64,000 nt of DNA from Streptomyces fagopyri (GTDB taxonomy: Bacteria; Actinomycetota; Actinomycetes; Streptomycetales; Streptomycetaceae). The position numbers and the translations under genes are program-made. The stretch covers positions 7,378,001-7,442,000 of the forward strand of contig NZ_CP045643.1 in assembly GCF_009498275.1 (NCBI RefSeq), given 5' to 3'. Within the stretch, counting starts at the first letter, position 1, and each line of letters opens with the position of its first letter. Shown here one piece after another: positions 1-8,264 of this stretch. Below the pieces are notes generated by a model. It saw only the letters and a program-made list of their open reading frames with translations. It was not told the origin of the DNA and did not search any database.

Positions 1-2
1 TG

Positions 3-68
3 GTCGTGGTCGAGGTCGCCGACCACATCGAGGCGGTGGAGGAGCGCCACGGCTTCGGCAGGCGCTGA
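3..68 (+). CDS. C-terminal end of an unidentified protein (cut by window edge)
   Basis: Only the last 21 codons are inside the window, ending in VADHIEAVEERHGFGRR and a TGA stop. The peptide is charged and looks helical. Codon use (G/C third positions) fits a real Streptomyces gene, and this is the only frame that ends cleanly before the intergenic repeats. No family can be assigned from this tail. Confidence 0.45.
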   Translation, partial: VVVEVADHIEAVEERHGFGRR

Positions 69-307
69 CCTCGGATACGGACGTCATCGGAAGGCCGGGG
101 CGAAGAGGGCGGATCGGGGACCTCAGGTGTGACCCCGGCCGCCGGCCCGACGAGTTGAACCGGGGCCGCCGGGCCAGCGAGCCGAACCGGGCCGCCGGCC
201 CGACGAGCTGCACCGGGGCGTCGGCCTCGGGCGCTGTCCGAAGGAGCTGACCCCGGGTGCCGGCCTTCCGCGCGATCGGCGCCGGGCGCCGCTGCGATAC
301 TGGCGCC
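69..307. repeat. Intergenic region with GC-rich imperfect repeats
   Basis: There is no convincing gene here. The segment GCCGCCGGCCCGACGAG occurs twice, about 51 bp apart (near 139 and 190), with a more diverged copy between. The end of the region carries a likely extended -10 (GATACT at 296-301) for the downstream leader ORF. Confidence 0.5.
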
Positions 308-391
308 ATGTCCGGGACTTCCTGTCACGCCTTCGCCGACGCCGATGTCACCCGCCGCCGCTCGGTCACGGCACAGGGTACGCGCCGGTGA
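308..391 (+). CDS. Possible leaderless 27-codon upstream ORF
   Basis: An ATG at 308 lies 7 nt after GATACT (296-301), the spacing expected for a leaderless Streptomyces transcript. The ORF reads MSGTSCHAFADADVTRRR and continues to a TGA at 389-391. That stop overlaps the GTG start of the next gene as GTGA, the usual arrangement for translational coupling. It may be a coupling or leader peptide for the metal-receptor-like gene. No homology is known to me, so it is a positional inference only. Confidence 0.35.
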   Translation: MSGTSCHAFADADVTRRRSVTAQGTRR

Positions 392-1179
392 CCGGGACGA
401 CGGGCGCCGGCGTCCCCCGGGTCGTGTCGCTCGTGCCCTCCCTCACCGAGGCCGTCGCGGTGACCGTCCCCGGCGCCCTGGTCGGCGCGACCGACTGGTG
501 CAGCCATCCGCCGGACCTCGACGTCGTCAGGATCGGCGGCACCAAGAACCCTCGGGTCGACCGGATCGTGGGGATCCGCCCCGACCTGGTGGTGGCCAAC
601 GAGGAGGAGAACCGCGGCCCCGATCTCGACGCGCTGCGCGCGGCCGGGGTCGAGGTGCTGGTCACAGAGGTCCGGGACGTACCCGGAGCCCTCGGGGAAC
701 TGGACCGGGTGCTGACCGCGTGCGGGGCGCGGACCCGGCCCCGCTGGCTCGACGAGGCGGAGGCGGCGTGGGCCGGAGTGCCCGGTCCGGGGCGCCGGAC
801 GTCCGCGATCGTGCCGGTCTGGCGGCGCCCCTGGATGGTCCTCGGCCGTGACACCTTCGCCGGGGACGTCCTCATGCGTCTGGGTGTCGACAACGTGTAC
901 GCGCGCCACGAGGAGCGCTATCCCCGTGTCCCCCTCGCCGAGCTCCGCGCGGCGGCCCCGGAGCTCGTGGTGCTGCCCGACGAGCCGTACCGCTTCACCG
1001 CCGACGACGGTCCCGAGGCCTTCGACGACGTGCCCTGCGCCCTCGTCGACGGACGGCACCTGACCTGGTACGGACCGTCACTGGCGCGAGCGCCGCGGGT
1101 GCTCGGCGAGGCACTGCGGGCAGCAGAGAGGAATGCGGGTCGCGTGGGCACGGCGACTGTCGACCCACCCGCGGACTGA
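388..1179 (+). CDS. Helical backbone metal receptor / BtuF-like cobalamin-binding protein
   Basis: The 263-aa product starts with VPRVVSLVPSLTEAVAV, the signature of the helical-backbone metal receptor superfamily (periplasmic-binding fold of BtuF/FhuD type). It continues with the GATDWCSHP and RIGGTKNP segments typical of cobalamin or vitamin-binding members. Family members bind cobalamin or metal chelates for ABC import. This copy has no signal peptide or lipobox and no permease or ATPase beside it, so a cytoplasmic or orphan role is likely. The start is the GTG at 388, coupled to the small upstream ORF. Substrate is unknown. Confidence 0.75.
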   Translation: MTGTTGAGVPRVVSLVPSLTEAVAVTVPGALVGATDWCSHPPDLDVVRIGGTKNPRVDRIVGIRPDLVVANEEENRGPDLDALRAAGVEVLVTEVRDVPGALGELDRVLTACGARTRPRWLDEAEAAWAGVPGPGRRTSAIVPVWRRPWMVLGRDTFAGDVLMRLGVDNVYARHEERYPRVPLAELRAAAPELVVLPDEPYRFTADDGPEAFDDVPCALVDGRHLTWYGPSLARAPRVLGEALRAAERNAGRVGTATVDPPAD

Positions 1180-1522
1180 AGCCCGACCGGGACCGCCGAT
1201 GTGCGATCGCCATGCGGAAAGGTACCGGCCGTGCAACTGTTCGGGACCGGCGGGGGTCTAGCGCTCGGAGGAGTGTTCTCCCGGAGGCCACCGTCCGTTT
1301 CCCCGCGTTCCCACAGAGGTTCTCCCCATGCCGATGCCCCCGCACGACCGTCGCGTCCTCCGTGGCGCTGTTGCCGCCCTCCACGCCGCCTCGATCGGCG
1401 GCGCCTCAGGCGGTCCCCGGATCCGGGCCGACGTGTCGGAAGGCGCGCGTGAACTCCGTCGCGGGTGACGGACCGGAGCCCGCCGGACCGGTGACGGCCG
1501 CCGGGAACAAGGAGGACCCGCT
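1180..1522. other. 343-bp intergenic region
   Basis: No gene is convincing. A 46-codon ATG frame at 1328-1468 has an AGAGG-like site in front but no recognisable product. A small inverted repeat (GGAG...CTCC around 1266-1285) is visible. The last part carries the AAGGAGGA ribosome-binding site (about 1508-1515) of the next gene. Confidence 0.4.
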
Positions 1523-2917
1523 GTGCATGGAGATCGCGGTCACCGCGAGACCCTCGCCGCCATCGCGCGAAATCCCGCGGCGCCGGCCGACGTCCTGACC
1601 AGACTGCTGTACGAGGAGGCCGCCGCGGCGTGGAACACACTGGCCTGGCGCGCTCTGCCGGACGAGGTGGTCGACGCCATCGTCGCGCATCCCGACCGCG
1701 GACTGCGGAGTGTGCTGACGGAGAACGCCTCGGTGCCGGCGCGACAACGGGCGAGGCTCGTGGACGATCCCGATCCACAGGTCCGCCTAGGGCTCGCCCT
1801 CGGACCCGACCGGTTCCGCACCCCCACGCCTTCACTGCCCCTGTCCACTCAGCGGCGGCTGCTCGCCGATCCGGAACCGAAGGTCCGCCGTGGCGCGGCC
1901 TTCTGCCGCGACACGGCCCCGAGCCTGGTCGCCGGGCTTGCCGGCCACCAGGACGCGGACTTTCGAAAGGCGGCCTGCCGCCAGTGGACGCTGCTGTCCG
2001 AGGACACCCGAAGCCGTCTGCTCCACGACGCCGATGACGAAGTCCGCCGAGCGGCCATGATGGAGGCCTGCCGCGATGACGCGGCCCGCACGGACCTGCT
2101 TCTCGACGCGGGAATCGGCGGCCTCGACCGGTGGCGGGTGATCCGGCACGGAGCCATGAGCACGTCGACCGCCCAACGGCTCGCGGCAAGCACCGAAGCG
2201 GAGGACCGGCGGGAGCTGGCGGCCAATCTCGGCGTTCCGATCGACATCGTCAGGCCGTTGGCCAACGACGACACGCACGGAGTCCGGCTTGCGGTATCGG
2301 TACGCCCCGAACTGACGGAGGCCGAACGCGCCGCCGTCGACGTCACCATCAGCCCGTCCGACCGGCTCCATCCCGTCGAATGGGTCCGCCTCTGCGCTGA
2401 TCCCGGCGTCCTGCGCCAATGCGCCAGGTCGGCCAACATCCTGCTACGGCGCAGCGCGGCCTGCGGACGGCACCTGCCTGCCGACGCCATCGACCTGCTC
2501 TCGAAGGACGACGACTACGCCGTACGACTCCTGCTGTGCGAGAACCAGCCGACCGTCGACGGCGAGGTCGTGCTGCGGACCTGTCTGGACTGCGAGGTCA
2601 TCACCAAGGGGGCTCTGGCGGCCCACCCGAACTTCCCGGGCGTGGGCAGCGGGCAACGCTTCGCCGACGACCCGAATCCAGAGCTACGACGACTGGTGGG
2701 GCTGGACCCCGAAGCGCCCGTCGACGCTGTGGTGCGGCTGCTTTCCGACCCCGACGGTCGGGTACGTGCCATGGCGGCCGCGCACCCCGCACTGCCAGTT
2801 GATCTCATCCTCGAAAGCCGCGGGAATCCGGAGACCTGCTCCAGCGCCCTCGGCAACCCGAGTCTTCCGGCGGAGGTCATGCACGCATACCTGGACGAGC
2901 TGGGCGTTCCTCGCTGA
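1523..2917 (+). CDS. Leucine-rich-repeat-variant / HEAT-like repeat protein
   Basis: The 464-aa protein is built from about 20 helical repeats of 20-25 residues with recurring features such as [30 protein letters not shown] and [12 protein letters not shown]. This is the pattern of the LRV (leucine-rich repeat variant) and HEAT-like families common in Streptomyces. It should form an alpha-solenoid used for protein binding; no enzyme motif is visible. The GTG start is supported by AAGGAGGA 8 nt upstream. There is no signal peptide, so it is probably cytoplasmic. The partner is unknown. Confidence 0.75.
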   Translation: MHGDRGHRETLAAIARNPAAPADVLTRLLYEEAAAAWNTLAWRALPDEVVDAIVAHPDRGLRSVLTENASVPARQRARLVDDPDPQVRLGLALGPDRFRTPTPSLPLSTQRRLLADPEPKVRRGAAFCRDTAPSLVAGLAGHQDADFRKAACRQWTLLSEDTRSRLLHDADDEVRRAAMMEACRDDAARTDLLLDAGIGGLDRWRVIRHGAMSTSTAQRLAASTEAEDRRELAANLGVPIDIVRPLANDDTHGVRLAVSVRPELTEAERAAVDVTISPSDRLHPVEWVRLCADPGVLRQCARSANILLRRSAACGRHLPADAIDLLSKDDDYAVRLLLCENQPTVDGEVVLRTCLDCEVITKGALAAHPNFPGVGSGQRFADDPNPELRRLVGLDPEAPVDAVVRLLSDPDGRVRAMAAAHPALPVDLILESRGNPETCSSALGNPSLPAEVMHAYLDELGVPR

Positions 2918-2988
2918 CGCGGACGGATCCGGGGCAATCCGCGGGTTCGTGTCGTCATCCCGCGGGACAGTGGGCCGTCCACACCGCT

Positions 2989-3297
2989 TCACCCACGCTG
3001 GTGCTCACCTGCGCGGCTGACGAGACGGTCGAACTCGTGGAGATCGCCTACGGCGGCGAAGAGGGCGAAGGCGCCGAGGCCGAGCCGCACTACGACGGGG
3101 TTCAGCTGACCCGTGGCGGGGGACCGCCCGGCGTCTCCGGGAGTGGAGAAGACGGTCGGGAGGCCGATCAGTACCACCACCGCCAAGACGGCAAGCAGCC
3201 ATGAGTACGTGGACAAGGCCCAGGGAGTGGCCACCCAGGCGACGAGTTCCGCGGCGAAGCGCAGGACGGATGCGATGCGGTCGTCCGGTCTCTCCAT
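2989..3297 (-). CDS. Small multi-spanning membrane protein, YrdB/DUF2568-like
   Basis: From the ATG at 3297 the product is 102 aa and begins MERPDDRIASVLRFAAELVA. It has three to four hydrophobic stretches (FAAELVAWVATPWAL, WLLAVLAVVVLIGLPTVF, LGLGAFALFAAVGDL). The LRFAAELVA start and PTVFSTPGD segment resemble DUF2568/YrdB membrane proteins. A longer in-frame ORF to 3543 exists, but its extra N-terminus has no membrane character and a GGGGG ribosome-binding site precedes 3297. The gene is convergent with the repeat protein; function is unknown. Confidence 0.6.
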   Translation of the reverse strand: MERPDDRIASVLRFAAELVAWVATPWALSTYSWLLAVLAVVVLIGLPTVFSTPGDAGRSPATGQLNPVVVRLGLGAFALFAAVGDLHEFDRLVSRAGEHQRG

Positions 3298-3460
3298 GTT
3301 CGCCCCCACAAGCTGTGTCGACCACCGGCGGGAGATCCTACGGCCACGGATGGGAGCTGCGAACGCGCTTCGGTGATCCACGTCCAACCGCGTTCGCGGG
3401 CCTTTCGGTTGGCCGCGTGGGCGGGCAGGAACAAGCCGCTGACCCCACAGTCCGGATATT

Positions 3461-3490
3461 GCGGCCAGACGTGGCCAGACGCGGCCAGAC
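3461..3490. repeat. 10-bp x3 tandem repeat
   Basis: Three adjacent decamers, GCGGCCAGAC, GTGGCCAGAC and GCGGCCAGAC, differ at one position. They lie in non-coding sequence beside the DUF4291 fragment cluster and may mark past slippage or an element edge. Confidence 0.7.
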
Positions 3491-3532
3491 TCAGCCTCCA
3501 TCCGCGTTGACCTGCGGGGATGTTTTATCCGG

Positions 3533-3639
3533 TCCACGATCACCGTCTACCAGGCGTACCGACCGCCCTGAGATCGGACTGCCCGCCGTCCCCGACGGCC
3601 GTTTTCCCGACGTGTGGAAGCCTGGCCGCATGACGTGGA
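3533..3639 (+). pseudogene. DUF4291 gene fragment (5' part)
   Basis: The plus strand reads STITVYQAYRP, then after a net 4-bp insertion continues PEIG...GRFPDVWKPGRMTW. This matches, block by block, the N-terminal 45 residues of the DUF4291 protein encoded on the other strand at 3715-4308. The homology stops at ATGACGTGGA and runs straight into CCATCAAG and the inverted copy of the shared 11-bp motif (3654-3664). It is a broken remnant, both frameshifted and truncated. Confidence 0.75.
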
Positions 3640-3714
3640 CCATCAAGTAGTGGTCACAGACCTTGCCGCCATGTGGCCCATGGGTGATGCCCGCCGTTGT
3701 CCCCGGGCTACCGG

Positions 3715-4308
3715 TCAAGGACACAGGTGGGCCAGCAGTTCTTCACTCGCGGGGTATTCCTGCTCCTGGGGGAGCAGTCGGGCAGTCGCGTCCAGGTCGC
3801 CGTCCCTGACGAGTGCGTGGATCTCGTGGGCGAGCGGGGTCACGTCGTTGATGGACATGATTCACTCGTCGGCGTAGCGCGCCGATGCCTCGCCCGAGAG
3901 CCCCAGTTGCAGCGAGCGGTGCGGCAAGGGTCGCAGGTGCAGGTCGCGTTCGGGGTCCCACTGGACACGGGCCGGCGCGCGCTTGAGGTCGCGCTGCCAG
4001 GTGCCGCGATCGGAGTGCAGTCCGCGGACGTAACTCGCCGGGCAGGCGTGGCGCAGCGCCCACTCGAAGCCGTCGCGGGTGATCTCGACGGCGAGGACGG
4101 TCTCCTGCCCCTCCTTCGTGCCCCAGCCGGAGCGGTACATCATCCACATGAAACTGGGTTTGATCCACGTCATGCGGTCGGGCTTCCACGCGGCGGGGAA
4201 ACGGCCCTTGCGGGCGGCGGGTCCGCCGATCTCCGGGCGGTACGCCTGATAGACGGTGATCGTGGAGTCCGTGTGGGCCGCGCGGATCTGACGTTGCGGT
4301 TCTTCCAT
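3715..4308 (-). pseudogene. DUF4291 family protein, interrupted by one in-frame stop
   Basis: The first 148 codons encode a clear DUF4291 protein (RQIRAAHTDSTITVYQAYRP near residue 6, RMTWIKPSFMWMMYRSGW near 45, then TRDGFEWALRHA). The reading frame then has TGA at 3862-3864 where family members have a Trp. It continues without another stop as IMSINDVTPLAHEIHALVRDGDL and ends at 3715, restoring the usual family length of about 197 aa. A single TGG-to-TGA change therefore splits the gene. It is either a recent pseudogene, a read-through case or a sequencing error. DUF4291 has no established biochemical function. Confidence 0.8.
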
Positions 4309-4454
4309 GGCGTACAGCGTGGGCCCGGTCAGCTCATGTGACCACCGATTTTCGACTCGTTGCTCCCCTCATGCCGCACCGCGTTGATCTACTCCGGCCT
4401 GGATGAGTGGGGACTCCAGGGAGGCGTACGGAGTCTTGGACACCACCACACGAA

Positions 4455-4490
4455 AAGGTCTGTGATCGCGCCTTGACATGGTCATCAAGC
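4455..4490 (+). repeat. AAGGTCTGTGA motif followed by DUF4291-like TTGACATGG
   Basis: AAGGTCTGTGA at 4455-4465 is followed by TTGACATGGTCATCAAGC (4473-4490). The same 11-mer is at 5536-5546 on this strand and inverted at 3654-3664, each time next to sequence resembling the MTWIK codons of DUF4291. It looks like the end of a lost mobile element or a recombination scar. Confidence 0.5.
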
Positions 4491-4540
4491 ATCGTTGGCA
4501 GGCCCTTTGGCCGGTCGTGCTCGCACCGTAGTTGTCGCGG

Positions 4541-5332
4541 CTATCGGCTCCGCGAACTGATCAGCGCTTCTGCCCAATCAGGTGAGTGGGCCCGCCGCGC
4601 CGCGTCTCTGATCTGCTGGTCGCTCATGCCTGAGACGAGTTCGTGCGACTCGTGTATGCCGTCGCCGTTACCGACGTGGAGCATCGTCAAGAACCACATC
4701 AGTGAGCGGACCGGGTCTCTGTCTGTACCGACCGCGTCCCGGTAGCGCACAGCGGTGGCAAGCATCGAAGGTCCGTGTCCCCCCGCTGCCGCCCGCTCGT
4801 ACCACGTCAGCGCATCAGCCTCACGGCCGAGCTCGCTGAACCACTCGCCGAGTACGCCGGCAGCCTCCGGCACGTCTTGCTCCGCTGCCGTCATCAGCAA
4901 CGTCATCGCTGACCGCGGGCTCATAGGGTCGGTCGCCTTGTCCATGAGGTGCATCATCGCCAGGTTGAACATGGCGTGGCCGTCACCTGCCTCGGCCGCC
5001 GAGGCGAAGAGCCGCTCCGCACGCTCCGGATCGCGCTGCGTACCGCGGCCTGTCGACAAGAGGTAGGCCAGACCGCGCTGGCCGGCGGGATGGCCCTGCT
5101 CAGCCGCGAGGGTGAAATGCCGGAGCGCCGCCACAGCGTCTTCGTCGTATTCCAGCGCGATGCCACCCAACAAGCTTCGCGCCTCGAGGTCGCCCGCCTC
5201 CGCCAGCGCAGCGAGTGGCCCCCGTAGCTCCTCAAGTCGCGCCTCCGCATCGCGGTTCCCCCACTGAGCAGCCGCCAGAACCCGTTGAGCGTCGCTTATG
5301 AAATCGAATGAAGGTACGGATTCCGAAGACAT
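4541..5332 (-). CDS. Sel1-repeat (TPR-like) protein
   Basis: The 263-aa product contains Sel1-like repeats: AVAALRHFTLAAEQGHPAGQ, DPERAERLFASAAEAGDGHA and READALTWYERAAAGGHGPS. Each follows the A..W/L..AA..G...A pattern of about 36 residues. Such solenoids scaffold protein interactions. The ATG at 5332 is preceded by GGGAGAG on the coding strand. There is no signal peptide and no enzyme domain. It lies between two DUF4291 remnants, so it may have arrived with, or been trapped inside, that rearranged patch. Confidence 0.8.
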   Translation of the reverse strand: MSSESVPSFDFISDAQRVLAAAQWGNRDAEARLEELRGPLAALAEAGDLEARSLLGGIALEYDEDAVAALRHFTLAAEQGHPAGQRGLAYLLSTGRGTQRDPERAERLFASAAEAGDGHAMFNLAMMHLMDKATDPMSPRSAMTLLMTAAEQDVPEAAGVLGEWFSELGREADALTWYERAAAGGHGPSMLATAVRYRDAVGTDRDPVRSLMWFLTMLHVGNGDGIHESHELVSGMSDQQIRDAARRAHSPDWAEALISSRSR

Positions 5333-5535
5333 CTACTCTCCCACGGTCGGCGGCGGCAAAGGGGAACCGTAACAACGGCTGCCACGAACACCCCAGTTGC
5401 GGTCGAGAGACCAGGGTCGGCACATACGGCTTGGGAGGATCTCCCTCGCCAGCCGTGGCCGTACCGCACAATCCGGAGCCAGAGCCTGTGCCAACAGCGG
5501 GAGCCTCCGGATCAGCGAGTGGCCGGGGCCGATGG
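5333..5535. other. Intergenic region upstream of the Sel1 gene
   Basis: No gene is supported. The region should hold the Sel1-gene promoter on the minus strand. No consensus -10/-35 pair stands out. Confidence 0.35.
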
Positions 5536-5605
5536 AAGGTCTGTGAACACGGCTTGACATGGATCAAGCCCAGTTTCACGTGGATGATGTACCGCTACAC
5601 GGATG
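5536..5605 (+). pseudogene. DUF4291 gene fragment with 11-bp motif
   Basis: AAGGTCTGTGA (5536-5546) is followed by a stretch encoding LTWIKPSFTWMMYRYTDEG. Up to MMYR this closely matches the DUF4291 protein of 3715-4308 (MTWIKPSFMWMMYRSGW), after which similarity ends. Together with 3533-3639 it could be the two halves of one DUF4291 gene split at the same ATGACGTGGA/TTGACATGGA point. Confidence 0.7.
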
Positions 5606-5670
5606 AGGGACAAGCCCTGGCCGACCCGAGGGGGAGGGTGCGGGCCGGGGCGTGGGTCGAGCGGTTGCTC

Positions 5671-6795
5671 TCAGCGAGGCGCCGTGAGCAGGGCGCGGCT
5701 GAGTACGCCGCGCAGGGTGTGGACGGCGGCCACGGCCCAGGCGGCGAGCAGGAGCGCGTACAGGGCGACGGCTAGCCGGTCCAGGGCGAGCAGTCCGGTG
5801 TGCCGGGCCAGTGATTCGGCGCCGGTGACGCAGGTCCCGACCGGGAAGGTGAACGCCCACCACGTCATCGAGAACCCCATGCCCCGGCGGCGGGCCCGCG
5901 CCACCATCGCGGCCGCCAACCCGAACCACAGCAGCGCGAAGCCCATGACGGGCACCCCGTAGAGCACCGCCAGGAGGGCGAAGCCCTGGTCGTACGGGGC
6001 CGGTACGACACCCGGCGCGAAGTCGGCGAACTTGCCGGTGGCCGTCGTGGACTGGCCGAGCGGACCGAGGACGAGGAACAGCGTGGGGGTGAGGACGAGC
6101 GGCAGCGGCCCCCCGGTGAGCAGCCGGGAGAAGATCACCGGCAGCATCACGAAGGTGGCCAGCAGGCTGAGCCCGAAGAGCGCGAAGCAGCCGAGGAGCA
6201 GGGCCTCGCGGGCCTGCCCCGGCGGGAGATGCGGGACGAGCAGCGGTCCGACGGCGGCGGAGACCATGGGCGCGACGAGGGGGAGCAGCCAGACGGGAGT
6301 GGCCTGGTCGGGCCGTATGCGGTGGTGCACGATCATCAGGTACGGGACGGCCAGGGCGGCGGCGAGGGCGGCCACCGTCCCCACACCGAACAGCACGGCG
6401 TCCACGGCGACCGCGGCGGGTGTTCCGATCCAGTCCCGGCCGACGACGAGCGTGGCGCCGCCCACCGCCAGCAGGGCCATCGCGAGGCAGCCGTAGAAGG
6501 GGGCCATGGCCGGGTCGAGGAGGTGGGCGCGGGCCTGGTCGCGATGGTGCGTCCAGTGCAGGGCACGGGCGCCGAGCAGTGTCATGAGCAGGACGGCCGA
6601 GAGCGCCCAGACGACGAGGCAGAAGGTCCGCAGGCCCGGGAAGGCGCCGGGGAGTCCGGCCCCCGCGGTGGCCACGATCGCCGTGCCCATGACCGAGGAG
6701 TACCAGTTCGGGCCGAGGTGGCGGACGGCGGCGGCGCGCGGACGCAGGGTTCCGGCGGCGGTGCGCGGGAGGACGGGCTGGGCTGCGGTGACCAT
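5671..6795 (-). CDS. TDT family (TehA-like) transporter
   Basis: The 374-aa integral membrane protein has about ten hydrophobic segments. It carries the family landmarks GPNWYSSVMGTAIVA near residue 30 and FSMTWWAFTFPVGTCV near 315, which define tellurite-resistance/dicarboxylate (TDT) transporters. Members move C4-dicarboxylates, sulfite or other small anions across the cytoplasmic membrane; the substrate here is not predictable. The ATG at 6795 is chosen because upstream in-frame sequence lies under the divergent regulator gene. The adjacent LysR gene is its likely regulator. Confidence 0.85.
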   Translation of the reverse strand: MVTAAQPVLPRTAAGTLRPRAAAVRHLGPNWYSSVMGTAIVATAGAGLPGAFPGLRTFCLVVWALSAVLLMTLLGARALHWTHHRDQARAHLLDPAMAPFYGCLAMALLAVGGATLVVGRDWIGTPAAVAVDAVLFGVGTVAALAAALAVPYLMIVHHRIRPDQATPVWLLPLVAPMVSAAVGPLLVPHLPPGQAREALLLGCFALFGLSLLATFVMLPVIFSRLLTGGPLPLVLTPTLFLVLGPLGQSTTATGKFADFAPGVVPAPYDQGFALLAVLYGVPVMGFALLWFGLAAAMVARARRRGMGFSMTWWAFTFPVGTCVTGAESLARHTGLLALDRLAVALYALLLAAWAVAAVHTLRGVLSRALLTAPR

Positions 6796-6852
6796 GGATC
6801 CACGGTCCCGCCGCGGCGGGTTCCCCGCCAGGGAGTACGGGTCTATGGGGGC

Positions 6853-6867
6853 ATAAGCTGGCTTTAT
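6853..6867. promoter_or_regulatory. Candidate LysR operator overlapping the lysR start
   Basis: ATAAGC-TG-GCTTTAT is an imperfect inverted repeat in the 70-bp divergent intergenic region. It ends on the ATG of the LysR gene (6866). Autoregulation plus control of the divergent transporter is the usual LysR logic. This is inference from position and symmetry. Confidence 0.45.
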
Positions 6868-7849
6868 GGGTGTGAGTGCTGAGGAGTCGACGGACGGCAG
6901 GGCGGCGCGGTCCGGTGCGGCGGGCGGGGGCCGGGGCGCCGGTGAGCCGGCCGCGGCCGGGATCGCGCACCGGGTGCCCGATCTCGGGGCGCTGGAACTG
7001 CTGCTCGCCGTGGCCCGGCTCGGGAGCCTCGGGCGGGCGGCGCGGGAACTGGGGATCACCCAGCCCGCGGCCAGCAGCCGGATCCGTTCCATGGAACGGC
7101 AGCTGGGCGTGGCGCTCGTCGACCGCTCGCCCAGGGGGTCACGTCTCACGGACGCGGGCGCGCTGGTCACGGACTGGGCGCGGCGGGTCGTCGAGGCGGC
7201 CGAGGCGTTCGACGCGGGGGCGCAGGCGCTGCGGGACCGGCGTGACTCGCGGCTGCGGGTGGCGGCGAGCATGACGATCGCCGAGTACCTGCTGCCGGGC
7301 TGGCTGATCGCGTTGCGCGGGCAGCGCCCGGACACGGCCGTCTCCCTGCTCGCGGGCAATTCCACCGCCGTCGCGGAACGCCTCCTCACGGGCGAGGCGG
7401 ACCTGGGATTCGTGGAGGGGCTCTCGGTTCCCGCCGGGCTGGACTCCGCGGTCATCGCACACGACCGGCTGATCGTGGTGACGGCGCCGGGGCACCCGTG
7501 GGCCCGGCGCCGGGCTCCTCTGGAGGGGCCGGAACTCGCGGCGACCCCGTTGATCCTGCGGGAGGAGGGCTCGGGCACGCGCCAGGTGCTCGACGCGGCG
7601 CTGGGCGGTCTGGCGCGGCCCCTGATCGAGCTGTCCTCGACGACGGCGGTCAAGGCCGCCGCGGTGAGCGGCGCGGGCCCCGCCGTCCTCAGTGAACTGG
7701 CCCTCGGCGAGGAGCTGTCCACCCACCGTCTGGTGAGCGTCCCGCTCTCCGGAGTCGAGCTCCGCCGGGCCCTGCGCGCGGTCTGGCCCACGGGCCACCG
7801 CCCCACGGGCCCGGCCCGAGACCTGCTGTCACTGACGCGCGGGGTGTAG
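6866..7849 (+). CDS. LysR family transcriptional regulator
   Basis: The product is 327 aa. An unstructured N-terminus of about 45 residues is followed by the winged HTH (LELLLAVARLGSLGRAAREL, then TQPAASSRIRSMERQLG) and a LysR substrate-binding domain from about residue 135. It is divergent from the TDT transporter with 70 bp between starts, so it most likely controls that gene. The ATG at 6866 has no clear Shine-Dalgarno, and a leaderless or autorepressed transcript is possible. Confidence 0.9.
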   Translation: MGVSAEESTDGRAARSGAAGGGRGAGEPAAAGIAHRVPDLGALELLLAVARLGSLGRAARELGITQPAASSRIRSMERQLGVALVDRSPRGSRLTDAGALVTDWARRVVEAAEAFDAGAQALRDRRDSRLRVAASMTIAEYLLPGWLIALRGQRPDTAVSLLAGNSTAVAERLLTGEADLGFVEGLSVPAGLDSAVIAHDRLIVVTAPGHPWARRRAPLEGPELAATPLILREEGSGTRQVLDAALGGLARPLIELSSTTAVKAAAVSGAGPAVLSELALGEELSTHRLVSVPLSGVELRRALRAVWPTGHRPTGPARDLLSLTRGV

Positions 7850-8264
7850 GGGCGCGGGGCGCGCGAAGCGGGGAATCGTCGGTATCGGCGCGAGGTCGCG
7901 CCCCCGCCCGCACTCGCGCCCCCGCCCGCACTCGCGCCCCCGCCCCCACTCGCGCCGGCACTCGCGCTCGTACGGCGCCGGTCCGGAAGGCGGTTCGCAC
8001 CGGCGCCGGTGCGACGCCGGTGCGCGACGCGACGCGGCCCGCGGCCCGCGCCCCGCGCCCCGCGCTCGCGTCAGGACTGGTACGACGCCGGTGGCGACGC
8101 GCCCCGCCCCGCCCCGCGCTCGCGCGCCCCGCCCCGCGCTCGCGCGACGCGCCCCGCCCCGCAAGCGCGCCCACGCTCGTACGACGCCCGTCAAGGACGC
8201 GGTTCGCGCGCGCGTGCGGCCCCGGGTCAGGGTGCGGTCGCAGGCCCGTCCGCCCGACCCCGGT
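7850..8264. repeat. Low-complexity GC-rich intergenic repeats
   Basis: This 415-bp gene-free stretch is made of short reiterated units. ACTCGCGCCCCCGCCC-like blocks repeat about every 17-18 bp at 7911-7960. CGCCCCGCCCCGCGCTCGCG-like blocks repeat at 8099-8165. All six frames give only Arg/Pro/Ala-rich nonsense. Slippage-prone satellite DNA is the simplest description. Confidence 0.75.

Noticed and set aside
1328..1468. 46-codon ATG ORF with an AGAGG site
   Set aside because: No homology, no clear promoter, and no conserved features; kept only as a remark.
918..2189. 423-codon minus-strand ORF over the repeat-protein and receptor genes
   Set aside because: Arg/Gly/Pro-rich shadow with no motif; the plus-strand genes explain the region.
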